This document shows, one piece after another, positions 12,186 through 28,100 of a DNA stretch of 64,000 bases; positions within the stretch are counted from its first letter, which is position 1; the number at the start of each line of letters is the position of its first letter. The translations under genes and the position numbers were made by a program. The notes beneath the pieces are model-generated. The model did no database searches, was not told the DNA's origin, and was given only the letters and a program-made list of their open reading frames with translations. Source of the DNA: Paragordius varius (taxonomy: Eukaryota > Nematomorpha); assembly GCA_964247055.1 (NCBI GenBank), contig OZ176056.1, positions 6,448,001-6,512,000 on the forward strand. Reading direction: 5' to 3'.

Positions 12186-15100
12186 TAAGTTAGGAAATTT
12201 GCAACACAGTAGTGTATGGAAAAAGGAACAAAATGTTTGAATAAACAATCTTTTCCTTTCTTTTTTTTCCATACACTATTGTGTTTTGCAAATTGCCCCC
12301 TACTATAGTGTGAATTAAGCAACCATTAAAATGTTTATACTGTAATAACTAATTTATAATAGTTTATAAATAAATATATATTGGTAACATTTATTAAACT
12401 ATTCAATTATTTGTTTTAACCTTTAATTATTTTTGTTTGCAATAAATTAATTAATTGGTTATAACCATTAATGAAAAACATTTCAATAGTTATTAGACTG
12501 CGATTATTTTTGAAGAGGCGCCTAAAACCGATTTTTTTTATATTTTTATATTTATTTCATACATGAATAAAAAGGTCAATATGTTGGACGTTTATAATGA
12601 ATTCAATGACACCGTTTGCCCGAAATATAAAATAACTAAATTTTTGTCACGTGTCGTTAAAAAGAAATATGCTTTTCATCGCTTTAACCCTGAGGATAAT
12701 TATTGCAATGGACCTAAGGATGATGAACAATACAATATTCCACTCTTTTCACCATATTTAGAGGTTAAGTATGATGCTTCATTCCCTACCCTACCCAATC
12801 TTATGCCAAAGAATGAAACGTTTCATAGAGTTTTAGGTATATTAATTTTATAACTTTTTATTATTCTGTTAAAGAAAAAATGAATTTAAATCAACTTTTT
12901 CAAATATTATCTTTCTCGAAACTTTATAGTTATTCTCTTGAAGAAAAAATAAATTTTAATCAACTTTTTCTAAAACAGCCGATTGGTTTAAAAAAGATTT
13001 AAAACTGTGATATATATATATATGTATATATATTATATTTGTTTTTACTGATTAACTAAGTTTAGGTGAGCTGTTATAACAAAAAATATCCATTTTTTAT
13101 CAACATAAGACTATATATTTGCATTATATTTGAATTTAGGTTTAAAATTTTTTTTATTAATGTAACAACTCTTTACATAATATTAAAAAATTGTTTCATA
13201 TTATAGTAAGCTAAACATGGACATATATTTGTTAAATTTTGGTGTTTTATTTTTATGTTTAAGCGGTATTTTCCTGATACCAGGACCTTCAAAATCTTAA
13301 AGTGCATAATATAACAGGAACTAATTGGGATAGCGCTATTTTATCGCAAATATTAGTGAGGTTATTTGCTTTTTTATTGGGTACAATAAGTTTACACAGG
13401 TTTTTATATACATACTTAGGTACAAAAACGAGTTTACTCGAAAGGTTTTTACTTGAGAAAGGAATTAAAGGACCTTGTTGGCTTAAAGTTACTATAGAAC
13501 CAGAAAAGCTATCAACTCAAAACATTGGCAAAGACAGAGAAATTAACATTGAAACAGCCAATAAAGTATCGTGGGCAAGATTGGAATATGAATGCCCCAA
13601 CGCTAATGCACATATATCTGTTTACAACGCTAAATGCAGTTCTTCTGGTAATATACTAATGGCCAAAAAATTATATGAGTTTTAAATGATTATTAATTTA
13701 TATCCAGGTCTGAAATCAAGGTAAAGGGAAATTTTTTTTTAAATCTAAGTCTATATTTATATATGAGTTAGAATTTATTTGAGTCATAAACTTTTATGCC
13801 AGTGTGTCCAACACACGGCCCTCAAAACTATATCTACGGGCCGCAAAAAATTATTTCAAATACAAACTTTTACAAAATCTAAGGCAAAATTATTAACAAA
13901 TTTCCTGATAAATATTTCCGAATTTAGGCGATGAACTTGCAAAAAATGTAGGAATATATAGTTCTTTTTACAGACTTAGGTTGTTTAACTAATTAACATT
14001 TGTTAATGCCCATTTTAAATGCTGCCCGCGAAGCCATTTGTGTTAGACTGGACACTCTAATTGAAGCTAAATAATTTTAGTTATTTTTGATAAATACCAA
14101 GCGTTTTTATCATTGTTTTTATATATTTACCGTTAAAATTTTAGATGGTGAATCAATCAATAATAATCACATTGATTCGGTAAACTTACGCAAAGGTAAT
14201 AATAATAATTTTAATGTAATATATGAAAAAAGTGTACCACTCACAACACTAACCCTGTGGACTGATCACACTTATAATAACACAAATAATTTGCGACAAA
14301 ATTGTAATATAATTGGGGGGATATTTCATAAAAATGTTGATCTTGATGGCCTTCTTACCTCAGTTAGCAGCAATAATATTAATTGTGTAAATAATAACGC
14401 ATCTCTAATCACTAATACAGCGGAAAGGATTGAAGAATGTTTTGTCTTAAGTACACGCAGTTTTATAAACTCTGGTACGCCTGAAAATGTTCAAATTAAT
14501 AAAAAGAAGAAAGATGAAACTTTGCTGAAAAAGTCAACAAATGAAATTCCACAAGCCATATCATGGACTGTGAATGAGGATTGGAGGAATAAGCGTGCAA
14601 TGTACCTGTTAAAAAAGTATGAATTTTTTAGGTTTATTTTAGGCATCTATATGGCGATTTAAATTTTGTTTTTTGCGAGGGTTTTTACACAGAACTATTC
14701 CAAATTATCTTTTTAACCATTAGATTTTTCTCTATATAGTTGATGTGTCATTTTTCCCTGAAATTTTCGCTTTTTTTTGGTAAGTTTTAAACCGTAAGCT
14801 GTGTATAGTAATTAATCGTTTTTTTCGATCATATTTATTTTACCCATCTTATGCCACTTTTCAGAATTTCCCTTGTACCTTTTATTTTATCTCAAATTTT
14901 ATTTCGCTTTCCGCCTGACTTTTTTTAGAAAAGATCCAACTTTACCTGGCCAAATAAGATGCGATGTACTTGCTAACGAACGATCTATGTTATCCATTCT
15001 ATTAACAAAGGTAGTTATTGCATTTTCCATTTTTTCAATTTTTCTTTTTTAATTTTTTGTGTTATAGTTTAATTTTTAACCCATTTTTCCCTTTTAGATT

Positions 15101-18100
15101 CATAAATACGATCCTGACATCTTGATTGGTTATGATTTGATCCAAACCTTGATACCCAATTTGTGTCGAGCTATGTCACAAAATAAACTTACATTGCAAT
15201 GGTCTAAGATCTCGCGGTTGCGTAAAACGCATTTCCCCAAAGTTTATTGTTCTTTATAGATAATTTTAAAAAATCATGTGAAAATTTTTAATTTTTTTTG
15301 AATCGTTTTTACATTTCGAATAATATAAAATTTGAAAGATAAGGTATAAAAAAATATTTTAGTTAATTTTTTTCAAAGCCTCATTTTGAAAGCATAAATT
15401 TTCATTTTTTGTTTAGTCAACATTTTAGATACCAAATTTTATATACCAATTTTTTATTTTATGTATTTAATAACGAGTTGAAAGAAAAATATACATAAAG
15501 CTTGTTAATGATCAAAAATTTTACTTTTATTTATAATTTATATATATTATATGTATATAGCTAAATAATTTGCAAGATAAGATGACAGTTTGCGCTGGTC
15601 GCCTCCTGTGTGACACGCTAAAATCGGCCAAAGAATTAATTAGATGTGATTCCTATGGTTTGAGTGATATCACAAAACAATTGGGTATCCTGTACGATTT
15701 TGAGGATGAAACATTAGTTTGTAAAGTTGAAAATATGTCTACACATTATAACGAATCCAAAATTGGAATTATAAAAGATACGGGAAATGAAAATTATGTA
15801 AGAAATTTAAACGATTTAAGTTCTTTAAGGAAGCATATATAATTAAAAATATTTGTGAAAGAAACACGAATGTCATACTAAAAAATATACCATTTACAGT
15901 TGGAATTCACCCTTGAGCAATTTATTCACCCTAAAATAAATTAAGTATTAATTAAAAATTACATATATTTTTTACATTTTTAAAAAATGAAATTTTGTTT
16001 AAAATTAAAATAATATGGAAAAAATAATAAACTATGCCTTTATGATAAGTTATATTAGCCCAAAAACTCATAATTTTTTAGGGTTAATTTGAATTGATCA
16101 ATGGTGAATTTGAATTGTTCCAGGGTGATGGTTTATTTAAAAAGGGTATTGTCATTAGGTTTCGTTTTAGGGTTAGTATTTTAGGGAAAATCTTACAAAA
16201 ATATTGTCGTTTTCTTAAAAAATGGTGAAAAAATATTATTCTTTGTATTATTTCGTCGAATCATCTTAAATGCATTAATTAATATAATAAATAATTTTTT
16301 TATAATAAAGTTATAATGTGTTGTAATACTAAAATATTGCCTAAATTTGGTCATTTTTTTAGTTTTTTTCAAGGTTTCAGCTTAAAAATGTTCCGTTTTA
16401 AGTTTGAAAAACTCCTTAGATACTTGGTGATATTTTTTGTCTCTATTTGATAGTTTTCAAATCTTAATTTTGCCAGATATCATATCTTTTACAATAAAAG
16501 CACATTTATCGCAATTTAAGCCATTAATATTATTTTATAATGTAAAAACTACCATCTGAACATTTTTGGGAAAAATTGGCAATGTATAAAGGTACTCATT
16601 TACATAAATCTTAAATTTTAGCGAAATACATTGCAGTAAAAGTAGAGTTATTCGGACAAAATGTATAAATAAAAAATTATTTATTTAAAAAAAACGAGTA
16701 TCAACCTTAATATTGAATGTATTGACAATTTAAATTCCTATTATTCCCTATTTGGCAACTAGTTATTCCATTAAAAATTATATTAGTAAAAATCGCAATT
16801 ATAAGGACTTTTTCCCAAAAGACAACCATACTTTTTAAAGATTGATATATTTATAAATTAACTCATTGTTTTGGTTTGTGAGATGGGCGTCCGAAACGTA
16901 AATTAGTAATGCACTCTGTTGTATAATTGTTTATCTAGGAAAAATTAAAGTATTAATAAGGCAAGGCTTGTTTTTATAATTTTTACATTTTGCCACGCTT
17001 AATTTGAATTTTTACCTAAAAATACTAAAATATATATCTAAATAACTATATTTTATCTGTTTCACTGTTAATTGCAATAACACTCTCCTCTATAATAATA
17101 CAAAAACTGTTTCTTTCAGGGCCACATCCTTACCGAAGGTGATTGGATTGGGGTGGCCCGCAATATTTTACACACGGTTTGGGCCACGTGGACCATTTGT
17201 CAACGGTTAGATATTATCCCGCTCACATTTCAACTTACACAATTAACCGGGTGCCCATTCGCTCTTACATTGGGTCGGGGTCGGGCTGAACGAAATGCCT
17301 GGCTGCTTGCTCATGCTTTTTTTGCCCGGGGTTACTTAACCCCCGAAGAATTAACTACTACTAATAATACTTTTGAAAGTTCTGATGATTCTAAAGTCCA
17401 TAAGGATTTATGCTGGGCAGAAAAAATGAAAAAGAATGGTATATATATATATATATATATATATTTATAGAGGTATTAAATCATGATGGTTTTTATCAAA
17501 GGTTAATTAATTACTTTTGATAAAAGTCATTTAGAGCTTTAAAAGAGATTTGAAAATTGAGTAATTGGTATAGTTCAAAGAATAATGAGTGTTAAAAAGA
17601 GTGTGTATAAATATAAATGTGAATTGACCTTGGTTTTATAAAAATATTTTTAACTCTAGTTAGTTGATATATTGATAAACTATAAAAGTTTCATAATTTT
17701 CGTTTCCAGTGTTAGGCTCTATAGAGGATTTTTTATTTGTCAAAGTACACGGTTTTTCAATATATATTAGTCCATATATATACAACAATTTTATTTAATT
17801 CAGTTGTTTAGGGTCCATAGAAAATTTATTTTTTAAGGCATGATTTGCATAACCCATTGATTAATTTATTTTTTTAAATATCTTTTTTTCCCAAACATAT
17901 CCAACCTTTATAAATTTAATGACAATTTTTTTAAAAATTTTTGATATATATTTTTCACGCTTAAGTTTTTATATATTTTTTAGTATTGTATAATTATTCA
18001 ACTATTAATAAATTTGTTTTGTTTGGTATATTTAGTTAAATCATCAAAAGTTTCAAAAGCTGCCAGAAAGTCAAAAAATATTGATGCAAATACCACCAGT

Positions 18101-19073
18101 GATAAAATAATCGAACATAATATCGATGAAACCGAAATAGGTTTATAATTTTCATTTAACAATTTTTTTCATTACATATATTACTTTTAATTTGTTTTTA
18201 TGTTTTTTAAACAACATATTTTTATTTAAAGTCAATTTTAAGGCAAAAATATGTTATTATTGCATTTATTTATTATTTAATCAATTATTTTTAATGTTGC
18301 TTTTAAGGTGGTCGCCATAATGAAAAATTGTTGCGAATGTAAAAATTTGGTTTTTCAACGTTTTAAAAAAGTAAATTTCCTTATTAGACATTTTATTAGA
18401 TGATACAGTAAAAATTGAAATTTTACGGATAAAACGTAAAAATATAAAGACAAAATTTTTTTAAACAAGACAACAACTATACATTATTTAACCTTATTTT
18501 TTTCTTATATAAATTATTTAATTCCGATTGTAAAATATAAGATTGATAACCAATATAAATCTTTCTTTCCAACTTTACAGTTAAAAACACTGTTATATTG
18601 TAAAAAATTGTCTTTAGGAAAAACAATATATGTCTTTATTCCTTACAATTTCAATTTTTACTGTAAATTTCACAAATATGTTAAAAGTAAAAACATTTTA
18701 TTATATTTTATTTTTTATCTTAAAATAGACTATTTTGATGACATAACTTTGGCTGAATTGGAACAAGAAGCTATGAACGAAATTGATTATGAAACAAATT
18801 CCCTCAAAAGAAATGGTTGTTATAAAAAGGTTTCTGGGAATCAAAAATCAGTATTAAACAATAATAATAATAATAATAATAATAAGCATACATCTTATGT
18901 GGGAGGACTTGTTTTTGAACCCAAAGCTGGTAAAAATTTTGAAAGTTCAAAAAGATTAGGTTTTAATTATTTATGATAAATAGCAAAATTGTTTAATAAA
19001 GTACCGCAAGATAAAGCTAATTATACCATGTTTTAAATAATCATTATTTTGACAACAAAATATAAGGTTTTAG

Positions 19074-19104
<31 letters not shown>

Positions 19105-22100
19105 TCGCAACCCATTGATTAAATTTAAAATTTAAAATGATGATTTAAAATTTTATCCTTATAATTAACGTCTTAATAACTTTAACACTAAGTTATTTAA
19201 CTAAGTTACTTTAAAATTCTGTATTTTTCCAAATTAATGTTTATTGATTTTATATACCATTTTTCAGTAAAGGGCAACAATTTTTCCAAACGCAACATTT
19301 TTTTCAGTTGCGTTCGGTCGAAAAAATGTTGATTTTGATTGAAAAATGGTATAAAAAATATCATTAAAACTCTATATTTTACTTTATGATATAATTTAAT
19401 TTATGATAGGTTTTTATGATCGCTTCATATTACTTATGGATTTCAACAGTTTGTATCCATCTATCATACAAGAATATAATGTTTGTTTTACGACATATTT
19501 TCCTGAACTCCTTTTGTCATCAAACAATGGAAATTGCATTGATACTCAACAAAGTTTATACTTTAATCGTTAATTTTATTTATATAAAAAATTAAGTTTG
19601 TAAGGTAAATATATATTTGGAAATACAGTAAAAAAGTGTAGAAACAAGGCAAAAATTGTATGGAGGATTATCTGTAACAAAAAATATTTTCAAATGCTTG
19701 CTTAATTTATTTCTATATACCTATATAATTATTCTATGGATATATGAAAATAAGACTTTTGTGTTAATTTTCATTCCATTCGTAACGCAACGATGGATAA
19801 GAAAACAGGAAAAAATCACGGTTTAAATTATGGTTAGTTTCGCAAAATATATTAATCATATTCGGGGTAAAAATATGCTTTTCCTTTATAAAAATTTACT
19901 CTTTTTATTGATTTGGTCTAATAAACCCCGACGAGCGGTATCCGCAAAATATATGAGCATTGACAAATATTCTTGCTATTATATTACAAACATAAAACTG
20001 TACCAAACGAATTTCGAAAGACGGTTTCAGAAAATTTGCTTACTAATTATTTTTTCGATAGATTTCATAAGATTTTATGTGTGAAATTTCTCCCGGGCCT
20101 GCGGGTTGGACACCCCTGCCTTATATACCATTTACAGTTCAAATTTACCCTTGAACAATTCAATTTAAATTTTCCTTAAAATAAGTTATGTGTTTTTGAT
20201 CTAATATAACTCTTTATTATTATGTATCTTTATTGCATAGTTTATTATTTTTTCGGTATTATCTTAATTTACCAAATTTTTGTTTTTAAAATATATAAAT
20301 ATAGGTAATTTTTCATCTTAAAAAACATATATTATTTAAGGGTGAATTTAAATGTTTGAGCGTTAATTTGGATTGTTTAAGGTTGAATTTGAATTGTAAA
20401 GGTATATATATATTATATACATATTTTTACTGTTTTTATGTTTAGATTTATCTAATGATGCTATAATTCAAAATGAACCATTTCTAATCCATCCTGACCT
20501 TTTGCAACCTGTGAGTGATAACGATATTACGGAACAGGTATTAAATTTTTTTAAAAACTTAACAAATATTTTTAAACATTATGAGTTTTTTATTCTGTAG
20601 AAGGAACATTTTAGATTTATCTATTAAATCAACGATAAAATTTTCGTTCTTTCTTAGATACACTTATATTGTAATTTAAACAATTAATATTTCATAATAA
20701 TATTAATATTTTATCAATTACTTTATTTAGCAAGTATATATATATATATATAGTCGAATATTGGAATTTTACCGAGTGAAATTGGAAAATTAGTTGAACG
20801 CAGAAAACAAGTCAAAAATTTGTTAGCCGGCCTACAAAATTCAAGCTCTTCCAATTCAAATTTGGTAATATGCCATATTTATCTTAAAAAAGATTGAAAC
20901 TGAAACCGTTATTGGTTTTAATAAATAACTCTTTTTGCACAAAATGGACTTGAAATAGTTTTTTCATGGTTTAAAATAAAATTTTTTAATATATGGTCCT
21001 GGTTCCTTATTTTATAGATTTTAAATAGTTTGATTATTTGGATACACGATGTAGTTCAATAGTTAATTAGGTAGAGACCCAAAATTATTGTCTTATTTTT
21101 ATCTAAACAATGTTGAAAGGAAATTAAAAAAACATTTTTTAACACTTGTTTTAAAAATGGTTTCGATTCTTACCTGTTCCATTATTTTATTTACCCATAA
21201 ATATTTCGCGCGTACTGTCAAAGGAATTATTATTTTTCTTATGATTTTTAAGGTGAAAAAACATCAATACGAAATCTTACAAAAGGCGTTAAAGTTAACG
21301 GCAAACAGTATGTATGGGTGTTTAGGATTTGCCGGTTCCAGATTTTATGGGAAACCTCTGGCGGCTTTCATAACACAAAAAGGTATCATTTCTCTAAAAA
21401 TTATGTTTTTGGTGAAAAAAATTAAGAAATAGAGTTATTTCGAAACTTTGTACTGTTAATTTTTTTAAAAAAATGTTAGGGTTAAGGCGTTCAAATAAAA
21501 GCCACAGTGTCAAATTTAATAAACCCTTCCTCCCCCCAACTCAAAAAAATGAAATTGTTAAATATATTATATAATAATATAAAAATCCCAATCAATATGA
21601 TCCTTATATCTGCATTTTTTGAAATATTTTTCCCATATAGGTGACACATCTTAATAATTCGTGCCTGAAATATACTTCATTTTGTTGTTAGTTTCATTAT
21701 TTAAGTAAATTCCCCTCCCTTAGATTTTTGTACTCCACTGGGGGCGTTCCCCTTTTGGGAACTACAGTAGTAGGGTCTGAGAAAAACTAATTGTAATATT
21801 TTAAATCCTATAATCTTAATCTAAAAATTTAATATTTATCTGTTATTTAATTTAAATTTTAGCCGTTAAAATCGAACATAAAAAGTTTTTAAATTTTATT
21901 ATAAAAATATCACTAAAATAGTTTGATATACCACTGTTTTCATAGTAAAAAATTATCCAATGCTTTAATCCTCTATTTTTCCAATAAAATCGAATTTTAA
22001 TATATGTAAAAAAGGACGTGAAATTTTAATGCAAACCCGTGAATTAACGAATTCCTTATCTTTTACCCATTCGGAATTGATTAATGGCCTCCCTTATCCC

Positions 22101-25100
22101 ACAACTAATGTCAATGGAAAAAACTTGCCAAATGAAAATTATACCTATAAACTTGATGTCATATACGGTGATACAGATAGTGTTATGATTGATACTCAAA
22201 TATCAACCAATTTTAATGGCCTCTCGACTTCTGAAATTATAAACCCAAACTCAAATTCAAATCTAATTAAACCACAAAATGGTGAAAGCAATTTAATTCA
22301 ACAACTCGGTTTAGTTATACGTGTTGCTAATCGTATAAAACTTGAAATTAATAAACGATATCGACACCTTTACCTTGAAATTGATGGGGTATTTCGTTGC
22401 CTTTTACTCGTGCGTAAGAAAAAGTATGCCGCCTTAACCGTTAAGAATTGGAAAGATTTTGAATTGTTAGCTAATACTCTCGATTCTCGGAATAAAAAGA
22501 ATATGTACTCAAAAAATGGTAGTATTGTCTTAGAAAAAGAAGTCAAAGGTCTCGATATAGTAAGGCGTGATTGGAGTGTCATTGCCAAAAAGGCTGGGAA
22601 GTGAGTTTCATCTATGAAAAAATTGTTAAAGTTTTCGTAAATTATATTATATATATATTTTAATTCAAGAGCAAATTTTTTGGATAAAAAATATTTTCCA
22701 TCAATAACTTTAAATTAAAAAATATATATCTTCACAACAAGATATTTTGCGATATAACATTGTTAAACAAAATTATACTTTTTAGCGTTCTGACTTTTTA
22801 TTATTTAGCAACGAAATTTTTAAGCAGAAATTAAAAATCGTAAAAAACGATCTTATTTAAATAATAAATTTATAATTTTTATATTATAAAACAAACTTTA
22901 AACATACTTTAAATAATAAAAAATTAGCATTTTGCAGTAAAACTTGGATTATACCGACAAAATAAGCTTTAAAAAAACAAATTGGTTGAAAAGCATGGCT
23001 TTAAAAAAATATATTTATCTATATGGTTTTAAATTTTTGTCCGTATAATTTTTACTTTATTTATATATAAATAAATCAATCTTATTTTCATTAATATGAT
23101 AAATAAATCAATCTTATTTTCATTAATATGATTAGTTATGTTTTGGATCAAATCCTTTCTGATCGCAATAAAGATGACATAACGCAAAATATTATAGAGT
23201 ATCTCACGCAACTTGGTTTAGATATTCAAGAAAATAAAATACCCCTGGCAGATTTTATCATTCTTAAAGTATATATATATATATTGAATAATGCAGAAAA
23301 TACATGATGTATTGTCAATTATCTTTTATAAGTAGAAACATATTTTATAATTTTTACATATTCCCCCCATATAATATGTATAAACAAAGAGTAATCCGAT
23401 TTAATTAACACTTCGATTCAAATTGGGGTATCTAAATACCCCAGACTAAATTTAAATTAATATTTTTAAAAAACTACTGAAGGAAACGGTCCCAATTTAA
23501 ATTTATTCTTTTATCCTGATAAATATTATATAAATATGCCAAAACATCTTGATAAATTTTTGTTTTGAAAAAAAAGCTCCATCTCAAACTTCGACGCCAT
23601 TTTTATACAAAATTTTTGCAAAATATCGTCTTTATTTAATTTTAAGGGTAAAACTAAAGCTAATTTTTTATATAAATTACATCTAACACTGATAGAAATA
23701 GAAAAAGCGGTTTAGTTTGTATAATTTTTCAATTTTACGATTTGACACATGTCACGTTGACGAAATTTTTACCTTTCGGTTCTAGCTTAAAATAAGTAAT
23801 ATAAAGTATTTTTGAATAAAATTTTTTATATATTTCGGTTTATTAATATTAGATAAGTGCAAAATTTTGCCATGGTTTCGATTCCTTATATTTTTTTATA
23901 AGAATTTAATGTTAAACAGGCCCGAGGTATTCAATTACCCCAATTTGAATCGAAAGACTAAAATGAGTGTGTTGTATCCAAGTGTTAACATAGATGAGTT
24001 TAATTTATATATATTTGTAGCATGCAATTTTATTATTTAATTTAAGTAAATAATTAAGGTATAAAACCTACAAGCTTATATTTTATTGTATTGTTTGTTT
24101 TGTTCTATTAGCAACTCAATAAACATCCAGAAGATTATCCTGATGCCAAAAGTTTACCCCATGTTCAAGTTGCCCTTAGATTGAATGCGGCCCGCAAAAA
24201 TGGTGACAAATTATTTCGACAAGGCGAAACAGTACCTTATGTTATATGTACTGTAACACAAGACTCTATGATAAATCTGACAACAGGAAATGAGGTTTTT
24301 ATTTAATGTTATTAGATATCCAGCAAAGCTTAAAATAAAGACAAATATTTTTTAAAAAAGACTTATCATTGATAAAATACAACTCACATCATGGAAAGAT
24401 GGTTGTAAATTGCGATTATTTAGTTAAACATTGTAATAAAAATCAAGGTTTAAAAACGTACGTATCTTAATATAATATTAGTGTTTAATTATTTATGTTT
24501 TTTAGCATTTCAATCTTTGTGTGTATACTAATCGGTTTGACCGCTTTAATACAGTTATAAATAGTTCATTGTCAAAGTTATTCCAAAAGGAACGCCTCTT
24601 CCGTTATTAGAGATTAGGTTTAATATTAATTACACTATAAAAAGGCAATTTAAATTAGTTCATGCAGGAATTTAGTTTCCCAATATAACATATATATACT
24701 TGATCTTATTAATTGACATGATTGTGACTGACTACATTTTTGAGGAATGCGGTAATACCTGTTATATTTTCCCAAAATACATATTCCAAATGAAGAGTAA
24801 ATTTATAAATGATTAAAACAAATAATAAAACAAGTTATTTTAACCATATCATACAACTATAATTTTTACAATTGTTAATAACAATAGTGTTTTGCTTTAC
24901 CAATTTACATCTCTTATCTTTATTTGGCAATCAAAAACTATTGGTTTACAATAATTCCAAGATTAAAAATTAGGCCTATCTTCGGAAAAAATATATCAGG
25001 TATTTACTAAACTCTTTATAATTATTTATAATGTAAACATAATTTCGCAATCATAATCTTATATATATTCTTTTTTCCAATAAAAGGGACAACCTACGAT

Positions 25101-28100
25101 GTGTAACTCCAAAAATAATGTAACGGCCAATGGAACTGCTACGAAAGCGTATCACCCAAGTGAATATTATAAATTTCGAGGCAAAAAATTAATTCAAGAC
25201 GCAGCAAACACCCTAAAAAATGAAATAAAAAGTGAAATATCAGAACAAAACATTCAAACTGTTGATGATGTCCAAATAACTGAAAATGGGGTAAAAGAAG
25301 AAATGTTTAATGATGACTCACCAAACCTTCTGGAAGGTTTTAATAATATTTTGGCATTATCCTATAAAAGTTTTTGGTTAAGGTTAAAAAAGACGGAATC
25401 TAAAAAAATTTTAACGGCAATTTTATATAACAACGTTTGCATATATATATATATATATATCAACTTGGCCCTTAAACATTTCAATATCCTCTTTTATCAC
25501 AATAATGTCGTATTCAAAAAAAATAATTTGGAAATATTAATTTGAAATTAAAAGTGTAAGATATTAGAATAAAAAATTGATCGAACAAATAACATTCAAT
25601 TTATAACTTGCGCGTAAAAATGTACCATGACTGACTTGATGTGTAAATAATATAATTAAATCTTGTTTAATATATCAAAATAATAATTGTGTAATGGAAT
25701 AGTTTACACCAAAAGGATAATATTAATAAATTTGGTTGTTTTATAAAATGTATGAGAATTTTGTTGAAAAAATAGATTCCTTTGAAAAAATTACATACCC
25801 TCCATATTTTTCCCGTTTATACTCAATAACTGCATTTATAACCATTTATACCTTATTAATTTTTTACCTATTTTAGAAAACAAACTCTTACCTGAAGCTA
25901 CAGAATCAGACTCGAACACTTTAAATACTATAGCAACGATCAAAAACGAAAATCAATCTGATAATTCTAATATCATGACAAATTGCACTGCTAATAATAC
26001 AAATCCATCCGTGATCCTAAACATAGATACGGCATATTATTTAAGCCAACAAATTTTGCCCATCGTTAAAAGGTTAGCCGAATTCCTTGAAGGAATAAAT
26101 CATGATATCCTATGTCAAGCGTTGGGAATTAAAACACAATCACTAAGAAATAATAATCAGTATTCTACATCGTTTTATCAACAATCTAATGTTTTGTCCG
26201 ATAGGAATGAAAAAGTACTTTATTTGTCGTATTAATATTGATAAAATGGATTTTGAAAGGTTTGGTTAGTGGGACTTTCTAGATAACTAATCTAACAAAC
26301 TAAAAATTATGTAAAGTCGACTTCATTTGTAAAACATATATAAATTTAATTTTATAATGAATTGTCACTATTGCAATCGAAATTATTGTATAAAGTTTAT
26401 GTAGTTTTGAATATTTATATATATTTGATATTTTATTAATAATATTCAAAAAATATATTTACTCCAGTCAACTGTCTAATATAGCTTTGTTTTAAATCGG
26501 AGATAATTCATATTGACATTAATTAGATTTATTATTTTGGCTTATTTGTTTGACCTTATAAATCAATTTGCCTTATATTTATATGAATTTAGATATCATC
26601 TTTATTCCTATTAACTCAAAATTTTTGGAGTTTGGATGATAATCATGATTGTAATAATGATAATTTGGGTTTTAACTTAAATTTACCTGCACACATCCAA
26701 AAATTAACTATTATATGTCCACAATCCCTAACACATTCTGATACAAATAGCTTAGATGAACACAAAAAATCTTGTCCATCATTCCATTATATAACCTTTC
26801 ATAAACCTATTTATCGCGTAACTAACCCACAGGTTTCAAAAAATTTTATAAAAATGATAACTATTAGAATAAATTTCGCAATATAGGATTTTTGAATGAT
26901 TTGTAAAAAATTGACAATATTTTATGGATTTTTGCATTATTTTATATACAGAAAAATGAATTAAACCGAGTATAAAAAAATATTTTTCCCTAAAAGAAAA
27001 CCATAATTTTTAAATTTTAATTTTTTTTCAAATATATATTTCATTGTTAAAAATTGTAAAGTATGAAATATATATATATAATGGTAACTCAATCAATTAT
27101 ATATTTTACAATTGTAATTAAATAATGTATATGTAAATAATTATGGTTATTAGGAAAAAAAAATTGGCCTTATATTTTTTCAATTTGGCTGTATAATTTC
27201 AATTTTTACTGTAGAATTCTGGTAAATTAGATTGTTTAATAATATTATTTTTTTGTGCGATTTTAGGAATCAGTCCATCTCATAAATACTTATGAATGCA
27301 GTTTAAATGCATGTCCACACTGTAATATCCAATTAAATACGTCGAAAATGATTGTATACATATGTGATCAAATTGCACAACGCCTTAACAAATGCATACA
27401 AAGATATTATCAGGTAGATAAGATTGATCATTCCTAAATACACTTTTTTTTTCAAATTAAAGTTTTAGTTTTTTTAGAATCCACACTTATAGCCCTAAAC
27501 GTACATTAAGAATGAGTATGAATGAAAAATAGTGTATTTTTAGAAAATAGGGGGTCTAAATTAATAGCAGGCTGCATTTAAATGGAAAAAGTACATAATT
27601 TAAGATCTTTAAGTTTTTTATATACCTTGCTATCTAATTAAAGTATTGGATATGGATTTAAGAAACCCTAGAGATTTAATAATCTTTATCTTTTGACATA
27701 TCTATATATACCATTTCCCAGTGTAAATAAACGTTTTCCCAGTTAATCGAAACGTTTTCCCAGTCAATAGAATCATTTTCCTAATCAATAAAAACGTTTT
27801 ACCAATCAATAAAAACGGTTTTATTTTGATAATAAATATTAAAACAAGAGTATAAAAACAATTTTTTACCATTATTAGCGTAATATATTGAGATAATTTT
27901 CAATTAAAAACACTATTGAATGACAATTTATTCGTGCATAATCATTAATGACTTATTCTTTAAATGTTATATTTTTGGAATCTAGTTAAGATAATATTTT
28001 ATTTTATCGATGGTTCACATTAATATATGCGGCTAACTTAAAAAATCAATAGTTACGAATGAATTAGAATATATAAAAATATACCATTTTTATCACAAAG

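Noticed and set aside
12134-12322. Frame ending in IYIYIYIY
   Set aside because: Translation of a TA microsatellite and a MITE.
24506-24553. 48-nt in-frame optional exon in POLA1 intron 24
   Set aside because: Splice-like borders, but no counterpart in the family and the protein aligns without it.
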